DNA of 64,000 nucleotides from Amborella trichopoda (lineage: Eukaryota; Streptophyta; Magnoliopsida; Amborellales; Amborellaceae), in assembly GCF_000471905.2 (NCBI RefSeq), contig NW_006499603.1, forward strand, positions 801,987 through 865,986, in the 5' to 3' direction. Each line of letters starts with the position of its first letter. The first letter of the stretch is position 1. The translations under genes were made by a program, and so were the position numbers. Of this stretch, positions 46,934-59,989 are shown one piece after another. The notes beneath the pieces were generated by a model. It was not told the origin of the DNA, did not search any database, and was given only the letters and a program-made list of their open reading frames with translations.

Positions 46934-49900
46934 TCTCTCACTTCGCTATAACGGTCGAGTATAATAATAAGTCACATGCATACTCTCACTTTTGAGTATG
47001 ACTTTTAAAAAAATATCTTGTCCTGAAATTTTTCTCATGCTTTCGCAGATATGCCTCTTATAATAAATGTTAATCATGAGGATTTTCATGTTAATGTGGA
47101 TTTGTCACTCATAAAAAAAACTAGAGTGCTTAGGTAGTAGTTTAACATTTAGACCCTTTGTTAATGGATCAGCGATCATATCTGCTGAGGGCAAGTAACT
47201 AACAGTTACTTTACTTTTCTCAACTAGATCCTGAATGTAGTGATATTGAACATCTATATGTCTTTCTTTGAAGCTATTTGCTCTACTTTTAATTAATTTA
47301 ATTACAACTTGACTATCACAAAACATTTGGATCGGTTTGTTGATTATTTGTAGCTTTAAATCATCCATGAAACACTTTATCCAGACGGCCAAAGTACATG
47401 CAATGCTGCATGCAATGTATTCGGCTATACACTCTTGTTTCTTGCTAGACCAAGAAAAAACTATTGTCTCTCCCAAGAGGAAAACATGCCTTGAGGTGGA
47501 CTTACTATGGTCCTTATCCCCAGCAAAATCTGTATCTGAATATCCTATAACTTTAACCTTATCTGCTTGAAAACACAATTTTAGATGCTTTGTTGCTTTA
47601 ATATACTTTAAAATTCTTTTTATTGCTTTTCAATGAGCTATGCCTGTATTACTTTGATATCTACTAACAAGTCTTATAACATAACTCAAATATGGTCTTG
47701 TACATCTTACTGCATATACCAACAATAGCTTGTGCATAGGAACGTTATGCTTTTTTTGTCCTTCTACTGAATAGTTCTTTCTAGACAACTTTGCGCCATT
47801 TTCAACAAGAGTAGACAATGGTTTATAATTTTTCATTTGAAATATTTTGAGAACAGATTCAAAATATTTCTCTTGGCTCAAGCACAACATTTTTTATTTT
47901 TTATCTCAGTTATTTTATGCCTAGGATATAAAATTCTTTTCCTAAATCTTTCATCTCAAACGGAGTAGAATGCCATGACTTAGTCTTATCAATTATTTAT
48001 AAGTCATTTTTAGCTATTAGGATATCATCTACTTATAATAAGAGTATTGTGAATTTACTCACAGTCTTCAAGACATATATACAATGGTCTAATCTATTTA
48101 CTTTATATCCCATATGTAGAATGACATCATGAAATGTTAAGTACCATTGTCTTGAAGAATGTTTTAAACCAGATAAAGATTTATTTAGTTTATATACTTT
48201 ATTTTCTTGGCTTTTAATTATGAAGCCCCTAGGTTGCTTCATGCAGATGGTTTCCTTTAATTTACTATTCAAGAATGCAGTTTTTTTTGGTAAAGTTTTA
48301 GGTCATAATATGCAACGATTGACAAAATTATTCCAATAGATATAAACATTGCAACTGGGGATAAGTGTCGACATAGTCGACTCACTTTCCTTGGGTAAAA
48401 CCCTTTGTTACTAACCTAGCTTTGAATTTATCAATTGATCCATAAGAGTTTAAATTATTTTTAAGCACCCATTTAGAACTTATAGGTTTCATATCTGATG
48501 GTAAATCACATAGATATCAAATTTTATTTTTTTCAATAGAATCTAATTATTCTCTCATGGCATTAAGCCATTCTTGAGATTCTTGTGACTTCATAGCATC
48601 ATTGAAGTCAAAAGGAATATGGATTTCATCTAGGTCAATAAAGTTGTTTATCTCCTCACTCATATAGACATAGAAAATCATCAAAGAATGATGGAGGAGC
48701 TCTAGATCTCTTTTGACCACTTAACATTGGGTATGTGGATACTTCAATATCATCATGTTGATCAGGATTATCCATATCCAATGTAGGTAGTAGTTCTTAG
48801 TTATTTATGATATCAAGTGGACTATCATTATCCATTACATGTATGTTTTCTTTAATAAAATCTTATAGGAACTCAACATCTCTGCGTTCAACGAGTACCT
48901 TATCTTTATGATAAAATCAATATCCCTTTGAACCTTTGGGGTATCATATAAAATTACAATCTAGAGTTTTGATTTCTACGTTATTTCTATGCTGATATGG
49001 AATTAGGACATGCGTAGTTGACCCCTACTTCTTTAAGTTGGTTAGATCATGTTTTCTACCTGTCTACAGTTCATAAGGGGTAGAATCTATTGCCTTAATG
49101 AGATATTAAGAATATACATGGATGTGCTTATTGCTTCTCCCCAAAATGTTTTTGGTAGATTAGCATGAACCGTCATGGATCTAGTCATTTTTAACAAGTT
49201 TATATTATGCCTTTCAATGATTCCATTTTGCTGTGATGTATAAGGTATATTGCTATATCTTTTAATACCATATTCTTGGCAATAAGTATTGAAAGCTTCA
49301 GATGTGTATTCATCTCCTCTATCAGTTCTAAGAACTTTGATGTTCCTAACCAATTGGTTTTCTAATTCCATTTTATATATTTTAAATTTTTCTGAAGCTT
49401 CTGATTTATGGTGGATTAGATAAACATATCCAAATATAGAAAAATCATCAATAAAAGTGATGATGTATGACATCCCTATATGAGTTTTAACATTGAGGAT
49501 CCACAATGTCTGAGTGGACCACATTCAATAACTCATTAGCTGTTTCTCCTTTATTGAATGATTTTTTACTTATTTTTCTTGCCAAGTAGTGTTGACAGGT
49601 TGGAAATTCCATATAATTTAGATTTGGAATAAGACCTTCCTTTATTAACCTATTTATTTTGTCTTTTCCCATGTGGTCAAGCCTAAGATGCCAAGTATAT
49701 GTATTAACAACTGTTACACAATCAATATAACCAGAATAAGTGGAAATTTTATTATCATGTTTTTCATTTACATGAAGAATGAACAAGTTATGGTCATCAA
49801 CAAAGTGTCCCCAAACATAAATTTGTCTGCGCTTTCCGATTGATACTTTCAAAGATCGGAAGCGAACTTCAAAGCCCTTTCTAATGAGCAAGTAGACAGA

Positions 49901-52582
49901 TACAATATTTCGCCTCATACAAGGGACAAAATATGCATAAGTTAATATAAGGTCGATTGCCCCTACAAACAACCTACAGGTTCCTACACCTAATACATCA
50001 TAATAGGTATTGTTCCCCATGTAGATGCGTTTCTCCCCCGCTTGCAATGTGCCAATTAGCACCTGAGTCTACCCACCATCCTTTGATGTTGTGGTCTGCC
50101 AACAGGCACTCATAAACCACACAAACAACTTCACACCCATTGCTTCCATTTCTATTATTCTTTGGATTTTGTGGGTTTCTATTATGTGGGCAGTGGTTCT
50201 TGAAGTGATCTGATTGACCACATAAGAAGCATATTGGCGGTATTTGTTTTTAACGATCCTTATTTAGTTTATTGGTTGTAGGCTTAGTTCCTCTATTTTT
50301 GAACCTATTATTCATCATATTAAACTTTTTTTGAAATTTTTGGTTATTAGGCTTGGGTTGGCTAGATTTGTGAGGTTCTTGAGCAAACATGAGCTCACTC
50401 TTTTTATCTTTGTTCATGTGCTCTACTCTAAGGCTAGGTTCATAGGTAGGTCCCCTGTAAGAGATTTGTTATTCAACCTAAGTGCAATTGTAACCATCCT
50501 CCATGAAGGTGGAAGGCTATTTAAGATTGTGGAACTTGTATGTGCTCGGGGACTTCATTCTCAACAATGACTAACTCTTTAGCTATAACAAGCATCTTGT
50601 TTACATGTTCCACTACATTATCACCCTCATTTATTTTAAATGAGTTAGATTGCTCTAATAGCAATTGGATGTGTATTTTAGATATAGAGTCACATTTTGT
50701 TTTTATTACCTCCAGCATTTTTTTTAGATATTTCGTGATGTTCGAAAATTTTAATAAGGCCATTTTGCATAAAAGTTAACATGGATGTTTTTTCTACGAG
50801 ATTATCTTCTAAATTTTTTTTCCAACTTTTTATTTTCTGCTTCAGTTGATTTATCACCAATTACTGGCGGATCATCTTTTAGTACATATATAATTCTATC
50901 TTGGATGAGGAGATATTCCATCTTCATCTTCTACATGCCAAAATTGGTTCCATTCAATTTTTCAACTCTAGAAAGTTCAACCATTATAATTATATTAGCA
51001 ATGGGACAAGTTTATGAGTGGCCTAAAAATTAATTTCTAAGTTCAAAAAAACCAAATAGAAACCACCAAAATAATAATATGTGGTCAACACCTCTTATAA
51101 TATGAGAGCCACAAGATAAAATCAATTAAGAATAAATTCTAAGTATACTTACCAAATAAATAAAAAAAAGAAAATGATGCGTTGCAATATCTAACAAATT
51201 TCTCTAAGATCTTATGTGTATCATGTCACTATCTCTATTAGCAATTGACTGTTTATCTCGGTCTCAAGGCAATGGATATCATATTAGTAGACAAAATATT
51301 TTGTTAAAATAAAAATCCCTTGGATATCACGTTATAGGCAAAGATACAAAATTCAGCAATTGAAAAATGATTTAACAAGTGTCTTAATAATAGAGAGAGA
51401 AATAGTACTGGGCATATGTGAGATGACGTTGTATATTTTGCCTAATGTGTGAAAACAATGCGGAGAGACTATTCTACCCTCTTTTTGTACTTCCCTATAC
51501 TTGGGAACGATTCTTACTACGGTGTTGATGTATTTGGCTAAAAAAAAACGAAAAACAAAAAGGGGATGGGGGATGAGGCTAAAAGTAAGAACAAGTGAAG
51601 GTAAAGGCTTATAATAAATATTACTTTATGATTATAGAAGAGTCTGATAGTGATCAGCCTTTTATTGCTTTAAAAGGTCAAGTGGGATGTTAAATGAATC
51701 AATAACAATATGTCTCTATAATGTTGCACCCCTCTATCGTTTATCAATATCTTTCTGTAATATCGCACTTCAATCGACTCTCTTAAATGAGAGCAAATTT
51801 AATACTCAAGTATGTGATAAACATATGAATCAGATAGCTCTTTTTTTTTTTTTTGATAAAAAACAGATAACTCTATGATCAGTTAGATTTGTCACCAACC
51901 AGGTTATTAGCTAAATATTGAAGGCACTGATATATTCACGAAGAAAAAAAAATTATTACAACGCACGAATAAAAGAATGCCAGAGCATGATCTATATACA
52001 AGAAAAAAACAAAAAAATTCAGGCATGAATAGTGAAAATATACTGGTGTGTGGGTGGATGGTAAATAACAGATGCTATACCATAAAAAAAAATAAAAACT
52101 CCAGGATATGAGAGAGAGCAGAGTGTGGCTGCAACAAGATAACTAGATAATCCAGAATTTCTAGTTGGTAAAGGCAAAAATATGAATGTGCACAGAGAGG
52201 GTAGCCTTTGGTGCTGATAAAGCAGATGATTAAATGGTGCAGAGTTATCCCTAGGTCACTTGCAAGGAGATAGTTGGGTAATAGGCGCCAATAAGTAAGT
52301 AGGCAATGGGTTTCCTGTTGGTCAAAAGGCTAGAGAGAGAATACAGATTATCGTGAAAAAAAAACGTGATAAAGGTTCTTCCTTTTAGGTTAAAAGCCTA
52401 TTGAGAAGAAGGAAGCAAGGATCACAGTTAACCTATTACAGCGAGATATAGATATAGCAAAAAAACACTGTGTTTTAAGAGAAACAAGCTTGCTGTTGGT
52501 TCAACAAATTAAGACATGAAGATGAAACCTAGCCCGTGATCGACCAAAAGAGAAAAGAACACTTGGTTCGCTTTGATACCAA

Positions 52583-53035
52583 TGTTAGTAAAAAAAATTA
52601 ATGGAGTGCGGATGAGACCAAACCCGAGATCAGAAGAGAATTAATGGAGTGCAGATGAGACCAAACCCGAGATCAGAGGGGGGATGCCGTGAGGCTGGTG
52701 ATTGTAGAGCCAGGATTTTAATTAAAAACTACCCAATAGAGAGAGAAAGATCACTTTGTAGAGGCTATATAAATTTTCCGTGTTTTTTCCTATCTCTTTA
52801 TCTTTGGTTTCCCATATTTAGAGGGAGAAGATGGGCCAACATTCATCTTTCTCCAATGCATCTCTGATAAGAAGTCAATCCAACTCATCTATATGAACCT
52901 TGGAGAAAAGAGCTTTATAATATAAATAATTATTTATAATTTTATAAATGGATAATTATAATAAAACATGGGATTCCTCCAAGCACACAATCGTAAGCAA
53001 AACCACGTGAGGCCTCATGACCATACGTGTCAACA
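52583..53035 (-). repeat. LTR (5' LTR of the minus-strand copia fossil)
   Basis: 453 bases, TGTTAG to TCAACA, followed by TACCC (53036-53040). It is about 40 bases longer than its partner because of a short internal tandem repeat, one unit of which contains GAGACCAAACCCGAGATCAG. Confidence 0.9.
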
Positions 53036-53040
53036 TACCC

Positions 53041-53400
53041 AATCGATTCTCTACTTTTATTCATTATTATCAATTTTTTTAGGGTTATTGCGAGCAAAAA
53101 GAACATCCGCCAAAGCTTCAATTTCTATCTCATTTCTTAGTTTTTATGATTTTTTATTCTTGTTGAAGCTTTTCAAATCCCCTAAAGAAGCCTTAAATTT
53201 ATTTTTAATTTTCTTGCTCAAATCTAAGCATTTTAATTGCTTAACAGAGGGACCCGTGAAGAACTAGTAAAATCTGCCATCTTTGAATATCTCTTTCATT
53301 GCTTAGTTTTATTTATTTATTTCTTATTGGTTGAAGATCTTCGAATCATCTACAAAATCCCTAAATAGATCTATTTTATTTGTATTTTTTATTCTTTCTC
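53041..53400. other. intergenic, diverged direct repeat
   Basis: Two distant copies of one stretch, about 53130-53215 and 53297-53385, share words such as TTGAAG, TTCGAATC or TTCAAATC and AAATCCCTAAA. No gene is seen. Confidence 0.35.
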
Positions 53401-53893
53401 TAGATTGTGATTTCTTTATTTAATATTATCAGTATTTTATTCTTCTCTGTTTTATGTTTTCTGAGAATATTGAATTAAATTCATATGAATAGGGCTCATA
53501 CTTTATTTTGGTGCTGATTTTATAGTGCTATGGCAAGAAATTATTGTTATCAGCATGTGATTTCTAGATTGTGATTTATTTATTTAGTGTTATCAGTATT
53601 TTGTTCATCTTTGTGTTATGTTTTCTGATAATATTGAATTAAATAGACAGGGTTAAGGTTCATAATTTATGTTTGGTGCTGAATTTATATTGCTATTGCA
53701 GGATATTATTGTTATCAGTATATGATTTCTAGATTATGATTTATTCATTTAGTGTTATCTGTATTTTATTCATCTCCATGCTATGTTTTATGAGAATACT
53801 GAATTAAATTCATAGGGTTAGGGCTCATAATTTATTTTAGTAATTAGTGCTGCATTTATAGTGTTAATTTCATAGTTCAATGAATATTTTAGC
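53401..53893. repeat. three-unit tandem repeat, about 165-bp period
   Basis: Units begin at 53401, 53565 and 53730, each with TAGATTGTGATTT or TAGATTATGATTT, then GTTATC, GTATTTTaTTC, ATGTTTT, GAATTAAAT and GGTGCTGA. The units are diverged by roughly one base in seven by eye. They do not code for protein, and the spacing and lack of unique spacers exclude a CRISPR array. Confidence 0.85.
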
Positions 53894-54639
53894 ATTCTAT
53901 CTAATCAATGCTCATGGATACAACTTGATTATTTGTTTGTTCTTCGTTACATAGAATTGGTGAAATGATTTCCTTGCAAGTGGAAGTAGAGAGGGCAGCA
54001 TAAGCCTTGTCTTTGGATGCAGTTTGCACTAAGACTTATTTCTTATTAGATCAAGTGCATCATGGTTCTTTGCTACATGTTGGATCCTGGGGTTCTCTCA
54101 GTTTTAAGTTTTGATACATTGTAACTTGATTTTTTTGATGTGGTGCTCGAATGGAATATGGTTATGTTTTGGGTTATTGATCATTGGGTAGGTAGGTGAA
54201 AGTGCTTTTGTGTGTGTGTGTGGAAGGAAGAAGTTGTTGAGCAGGAGATGTTTTCTCTCTCTAAAAACTACTGGGTTTTTCTGTCTTGTTTAAAAACTAA
54301 TATGTGGTTCTCTCTCTCTCTAAGAGAAGTAGTTTTCTCTCTCTAAGTGCTAGATGATTTGTATCGCTTATTGGGTTGTAGGATAAGTGGGTTTCTCCCT
54401 CTAAAAACTAGGTGCTCTCTCTCTCTCTCTAATTTTTGGTTCAATTAGTTTTGGGGAGTTTGTGGATTGGATTTTTGATGATGGGTCTGGATTTGAATGG
54501 AGATGTGATTATGAGCATGGGTGTGAGCGATTGATGTTGAAAATGCTGAATCTTTGTTGGGTTTTGGTGATTGTTTATTGGAATTTGCATGAATATGAGA
54601 GAGAGAGATAAGCGAGAGAGAGGTGTTTTCTCTTTAGTT

Positions 54640-54673
<34 letters not shown>

Positions 54674-55006
54674 TGTTTTCTCTTTAGTTGTGAGTTAGAG
54701 CAAGTCTTGCTATTTCTGTGTTTGTCTCTGGTTGATTTCTCGTTCATTTGTGGGTATACGAGAAAGAGAATGTGTGTATGAGAGACAGAATAGTTGAGTA
54801 TGAGTGGTTATTATTGAATTCTTATGAGCTAGAGAGAGGGAGAGGGGTAGTAGGATAAGTAGGTTTCTCTTTCTAAAAACTAGGCGCTCTCTCTCGTGTT
54901 GGGGAGCGTCAAAAGGAGCGATTAAAGTACGAATAAAGTAGTGGGATATGTTTGAAGGGTAAAATGGTTCTTTATCATATTGAAAATTGATATAAATTCG
55001 GATCTG
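53894..55006. other. intergenic, CT/GA tracts and a 45-bp direct repeat
   Basis: Short (CT)n and (GA)n tracts occur at about 54413-54431 and 54598-54672. A 45-base stretch at about 54379-54424, with TAGGATAAGTGGGTTTCTCC and CTAAAAACTAGGTGC, returns at 54851-54895 with few differences. No gene is recognised. Confidence 0.5.
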
Positions 55007-55526
55007 GATGTTATATAAAATTTTGAATCCAAATTCAATTTGAATCCGATAGATACTATTTGAATCTGAATCCAGATCTAGTCAGATCCAGCCCTGATCT
55101 GACCTCTTCTCACCCCTACCTATGGAAATGAAATAATTATATTCTACGCTTTGATGGGATAATTATATTATCTTTGAATAAAAAATTCGGGCTACCTTAT
55201 ATATGGCTGTTTTTTCTTGTAGGTTTGTCTGCAATCTAGTAAAAACTAGTCAAGATTCTGAATTTTTTTTATCAAATATGCATATTGGTCTCCCTTCCAC
55301 CTTAAGAACTATCTCAAGTTCTCTACCTTCATGATGGAAGGCCATTTGGATTATTTAACCTTTTTCTGATGTTCCTAATCAAATATCAAAAAAATGAAGA
55401 AAAATGGAACACTCTATGGATCTTACCAGATAAACGGAAAGTTTCATGAGGTGCCAAGTCAAAAACAAACGTCCCTTTCAAATTAACTGTAGTATTTTTT
55501 CTTGTGGGTCTCTTTTAGATGTATGC

Positions 55527-55770
55527 AGTATTTTGAAATCCGGATCAGTGGGACAGATTGGTTACCCACAGATCCATGTTAGATTGTTGGATCAGTGATT
55601 TGTATCGGTTTTAGATTGATTTGAATTGATAAGGATGAGGGTGAGGGAAGATGGGTTTAGGGGATTGTGTGGTTTATGAGGGAACTTGGCTGAGGAGCAT
55701 ACCATCTTAGAATCAGTTCAGTCCCGACCAATTCCCATCTAAATCAGAAATCCCCACGTTTCAAAACACT
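55527..55770. mobile_element. possible MITE upstream of the pectin methylesterase gene
   Basis: AGTATTTTGAAATCCGGATC at 55527 faces the reverse complement AGTGTTTTGAAACGTGGGGA of the right end at 55770. The match is good only over the first 12 bases. No target duplication was seen, so this is tentative. Confidence 0.4.
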
Positions 55771-56573
55771 CAATAAACCAATCGATCATATTTCCAACCT
55801 TTTCTATCCATGAAAATCCTAGAATCATTTAATCTTCTACTTATTAATAGTACCTACAACCAATATATAGAAACTCTAACAACATAATTTATCTCCTATT
55901 CGATAGTCAGTTGACAGTTGAATGAAACATCCTATTCAAAACATTTATAAAATGAACCTCCCTCCCTGTCAACATTTCAAATATGAGATGGGCTCTCTCG
56001 CTCTCTAAACATTTCAAACATGACATCGGTTATAATCTCTCACTCTCTCTCTCTCATATATACAAATGAAATCATCTGCATATCTGAATGTATATATATA
56101 TTCCCTCTCGTGTAATCAAAACATATCTTCAATTGAAATACTGCCACTCCTCAATTCTCAATATCTTCCTTTGAAGTCAGTTATGTAACCGCTTAGACTT
56201 CCCGCCTCTCTCTCTCTGAAACCACAAAGAATTAAACCTTAACTACTCATGAACCACCTTGCAATAATCAAACCCTTGCATCAATCTCTCTGCAAATATA
56301 TTCACCTATGTACCCTTGTCATGACGAACCTTTCCAACATTTTTAAACTCTCTCTCTCAAAATTGAATGGCCATCTCTCGAACGTTGCAGGCTACAAGGG
56401 GAGAGAAAGTGTCCTATCAACGCTCCCCCCATTTAATACCATCAACCATTTCCCACCACCCTCACAATCATTGTTTCTCTTTCTCTGAAAAAACCAGAAG
56501 CGCCCGATTTAGAGAGAGAAGAGGAGGTAGAGAGCGAAAGGGGAATTTCCTCTTTTTGGGGTTTTTAAGGGAC
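55771..56573 (+). promoter_or_regulatory. upstream region of the pectin methylesterase gene
   Basis: The 800 bases before the start codon are rich in CTCTCT tracts, common in plant core promoters and leaders. A TATATA stretch at 56090-56100 and CATATATACAAAT near 56055 are TATA candidates about 470-520 bases upstream of the start. The start site cannot be fixed. The open frame at 56249-56488 overlaps this leader and has no recognisable domain. Confidence 0.35.
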
Positions 56574-58292
56574 ATGGGGTGCTCTGGTTTTAATGGGTTT
56601 TTGGTGGTTTTGATGTTGGTTCTCGGGGTTTGCAGAGGATCATCAAGCAATGCGTATATTTCTTGGGATGATTTGAGTTTGGGGGGTGGTTCTGATGAAT
56701 TGGAGGTGGGGAAGAGAGAGAAAGGGCGAGAGAGAGTGATTGTAGTGGCTCAAGATGGGAGTGGGGATTCGAGAACGGTTCAGGGTGCGATTGACTTGGT
56801 TCCTCGTGGAAATTATCAGAGAGTGAAAATTTTCATCAAGCAAGGATTTTACAGGTATACTTGCTGAAGAAGGCAAAATCATGGAAATCTCCCTCTCTCT
56901 GCACTTTCAGTTTGTTCATAGTTTTCAATGATATGGGTTGGACATGAAAAGGAAACAGAGATGAGTTGTTTTCTTGCTTGGGTTTCTGTAATTTGAGTTG
57001 TGTGAAAAAATATGGAGAGAGACAGAGAGAGGGAGACAAGTGCTTCAATTTTCCATGCTCTGTTTTTTTGATAGTTTGGTACTGTTTTTTGCAGAGAGAA
57101 GGTGCTTGTCCCATATTATAAGCCATGCATCTCATTAATTGGGGAAAAGAGGTCTCGAACAATGATTTCATGGCATTCCAGAGCCTCCGATCCAGGACCC
57201 AATGGCCACATGCTTGGGACCTTTAATTCAGCTTCTGTTGCCATAGAATCTGACTATTTTTGTGCATCATGGATCACTTTTGAGGTATACAAATTCAAGT
57301 ACTCTTTCTCTCCATCTCTACTGTTCCAGTTTTCAAAGTAATCAAAATCCCTCTCTCTCTCTCTCTCTCTCTGTATCACTGGAATCCCTGTTTTGAACTA
57401 ACCAAATTCTCCCCACTCTCTCTATATCACTACTCTCCCAAATTTGAGCCCTGAGATTAATTTCCCCACAAGAAATTCAAAGCCTATATTTGAGTTATTG
57501 TTTCTCTCTCTAGAATACAGCTCCAAGCCCACCTCCTGGTGCAGTAGGAATGCAAGCAGTCGCACTGAGAGTTTCAGGAGACAAAGCTGTGTTTGCAAAC
57601 TGTAGAGTTTTGGGGTCACAGGATACTCTATTTGATGAGAATGGGAGGCATTTTTTCTACCGAAGCTACATTCAAGGTTCCATTGATTTCATTTTTGGCA
57701 GTGGAAGGTCCTTGTATCAGGTTAACTCCTTTCCATTCTCTCTCTCAATTAATTTGTTGTTAATAAACTAATGGAGCTGAATCAGGGATGCACTCTTCGA
57801 TCGACTGCTACGAGTTATGGGGCCATCGCGGCTTCACAGAGGAATTCAGCGACTGAGAATTCGGGTTTCGCTTTCCTGAATTGCAGATTGAATGGAACAG
57901 GGTCTTTATACTTGGGGAGAGCATGGGGAAGATATGCAAGAGTGGTTTATGCATTTTGTAACTTGGATGATATCATAATCCCCGAAGGATGGTATGACTG
58001 GGGTGACCCATCAAGGAGGGGGTAATCTTCTCTCAACTTTGATCTTCTGTGCTTTTTTTTTTTTTTGAGAGAGAGAGATTAGGGTTTTAATTCTTGTATT
58101 TTGTTGCTTTGATTGATTGTAAATAAATGTAGTTGAATTATCAGGACAGTGGTTTTTGGTGAGTACAAATGCAAAGGAAGGGGAGCAAATATGAAGAGGA
58201 GGGTGGCATGGGCCAAGTCTCTGACCTATGATGAAGCAAAACCCTTTCTTGGAAGGAATTACATTGATGGAAATCAATGGCTCGTGCTCTGA
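56574..58292 (+). CDS. pectin methylesterase, QUARTET1-like, without pro-region
   Basis: Exons 56574-56854, 57095-57284, 57514-57720, 57786-58021 and 58145-58292, all GT-AG with matching phases, give 353 residues. Residues 1 to about 24 (hydrophobic [10 protein letters not shown]) are a signal peptide. The catalytic domain begins at [20 protein letters not shown]. Family motifs are all visible: GFYREK (91-96), QAVALR with Q171, SQDTLF with Q193 and D194, DFIFG with D215, and LGRAW with R271 and W273. The enzyme removes methyl esters from homogalacturonan in the cell wall. There is no inhibitor-like pro-region, so it belongs to the short type, and [11 protein letters not shown] with a final [15 protein letters not shown] resembles Arabidopsis QRT1, which acts in pollen tetrad separation. 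That assignment is by remembered similarity. An upstream in-frame extension exists, but the ATG at 56574 begins the signal peptide. Confidence 0.94.
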
Positions 58293-58709
58293 TTTTTTTT
58301 TTTTTCTCTTTTTCAAATAGCCAAAAAAAAGAAAAAAGAAAATAGAGAAGAAGAAAAATGTAAAATTTCTGTTGTTTTTTATTTTTTTTGGGCTTATAAA
58401 CGATTTTTTTGTAAAGTCAGTTTGGGTAAGGGGAATGATGGGTTTGTTACAGTTATGATCAGGGCCGTTCAAGTCTGCTTTATGCTTGCATTGCTATTGG
58501 GCCACGTGATACTCTCAGGACTACCTGAGATGAAATGGAATTTATGGAATTGAATATCAACCGTCTCCCCCTAGACCCTACCCTTCTAGACAATGAGTCC
58601 TCCTCCTCTATAGAATTTTAAATCAAAAATTTATTTTTAAGATGAATTTTAGAGCGGCCAACACGTAGTCAGGGACTCGTAGAAACCCATCCATTAGACA
58701 AGGAAAAAA

Positions 58710-59062
58710 GTTTATATAGATGCGAGGCTCTAAATAATCAAGATAGGGCGCACCTCAAAAATTTTACTAGAAGAGCGTGTTTTAATGCTCATATATCTTC
58801 AAATTGATCATCTCGACCTCAAGATGCATAGACATGAGAAAAAAAATGGATTTTAAGTTTTGGAAATAATGCATCTTGTGATACATTTTTGGACTGCAAT
58901 TTTCAAGATTTTCTAGTTTTCATAGATCTGATTAATCTTCACTATTTTTGAAGCTTAAAATTTTATAATTAGTAATAAAAATATATGTCAAGGCTATTAC
59001 AAAGATTTCCAGTATTGAAACCACATTTCTCGATACTTTGATTATTTAAAGCCTCGGCTTGA
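58710..59062. mobile_element. MITE family A, copy 2
   Basis: This is the reverse-orientation relative of the element at 24755-25133. It starts GTTTATATAGATGCGAGG, and its interior carries ATATCTTCAAATTGATCATC and GTTTTGGAAATAATGCATC, both matching copy 1 in complement. The right end (AAAGCCTCGGCTT) is shorter and more worn. It lies about 420 bases beyond the pectin methylesterase stop codon. Confidence 0.75.
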
Positions 59063-59301
59063 CCTGTGGTTCTGTGGTATATAATGACATCTTCAACTTG
59101 CCACCCTGAAAAGAAAGAAAAAATTAATAGCACTTCATTTGCGCCAGCACAAAATAACATCCTAAGACTTATAATATGACCATCTAGTTATTTGGATGGT
59201 CAGGTCAAGATTTGAAACATCTTTATTTTTTAAAATGATGATATGGTATAAGTGAAAAACTCCCAAGCTGTATGAGCAAATTATAAAGGGATTGTATATC
59301 A

Positions 59302-59506
59302 TGAGACCATTTACCTTTGATACAAGGTGGTTTCAATTACTTACAACTATCCGTTGTGAAATTTGATAGTTTGGGTTTGTCACAATGTTCAAAGAAATTT
59401 TTATTGAAGTTTGAGTTTGGTTAATGGAATAAATGTAGCCACTCAATTTTAAATCCCATGATCATGATTAATTGTGACCACCTTGTTCCAAAGGTAATTG
59501 GTTTCA
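59302..59506. mobile_element. MITE family B, single copy
   Basis: Left end TGAGACCATTTACC, then ACAAGGTGGTTTCAATTA; the reverse complement of the right end is TGAAACCAATTACC, then ACAAGGTGGTCACAATTA. The inverted ends are about 38 bases. The 205-base length and the ends match the two copies at 27773-28379. There is no gene inside. Confidence 0.8.
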
Positions 59507-59989
59507 TTTTATATTTTTTCAATTATATATTTTATTTTTTCAAGTATATATTTTCGACTGAAAAATATTTTTTTTAATGGTTAGGAGGGAAAAATATTTT
59601 ATCTGCATGAGGGAGACTACTATAATTGGATCAAATTTAGACCAGGTGAACCAATAGATCGTCTTTTGCCTAAAGCTTTTTAATGATAGTGATACAATCT
59701 ACGAAATTGGGTCAAATAAATTCATTTTAGAGTCCCAACCAATTGATATTTTTCACCGCATTTACCCTTTCATCAAAGAAACTATCAATTCATTTAATAT
59801 ATTTCACAAACTTGTTCATCGAATATATGTGTCAAATTTGGAGATGAGTCAAATACCCCCAAAGCCCAGGCAAATCAAAATATTTTCCCAAATAAAAACT
59901 ACTGTAAGGGAAAAAGCATTTCATCCATCCTAGGGCTGACCAATGTAGCATCCACCCTCCCCATATTAGGTGCCTTGGGGTTTATTTTC
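59507..59989. other. intergenic, no recognised content
   Basis: AT-rich sequence in which I see neither gene nor transposon ends. Confidence 0.45.

Larger units (their letters stand above)
46520..53035 (-). mobile_element. Ty1/copia LTR-retrotransposon fossil with both LTRs
   Basis: Two direct LTRs (46520-46933 and 52583-53035) frame a minus-strand interior, and TACCC at 46515-46519 and 53036-53040 is a 5-bp target duplication. Interior parts on the minus strand: primer-binding site beside the right LTR (TTGGTATCA then AAGCG, 52563-52582), gag traces (about 51000-50100, including a zinc-knuckle-like stretch near 50200), GAG-pre-integrase and integrase (about 50060-49090), reverse transcriptase traces (about 48900-47630) and RNase H (47578-47105, with SKKQECIAEYIA). 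It is complete in outline but broken in more than ten places. The LTRs differ at perhaps one site in five to seven by eye, implying an insertion many millions of years old. Confidence 0.92.

Noticed and set aside
53401-53893. CRISPR array
   Set aside because: Only three units of about 165 bases without unique spacers, in a plant nuclear genome.
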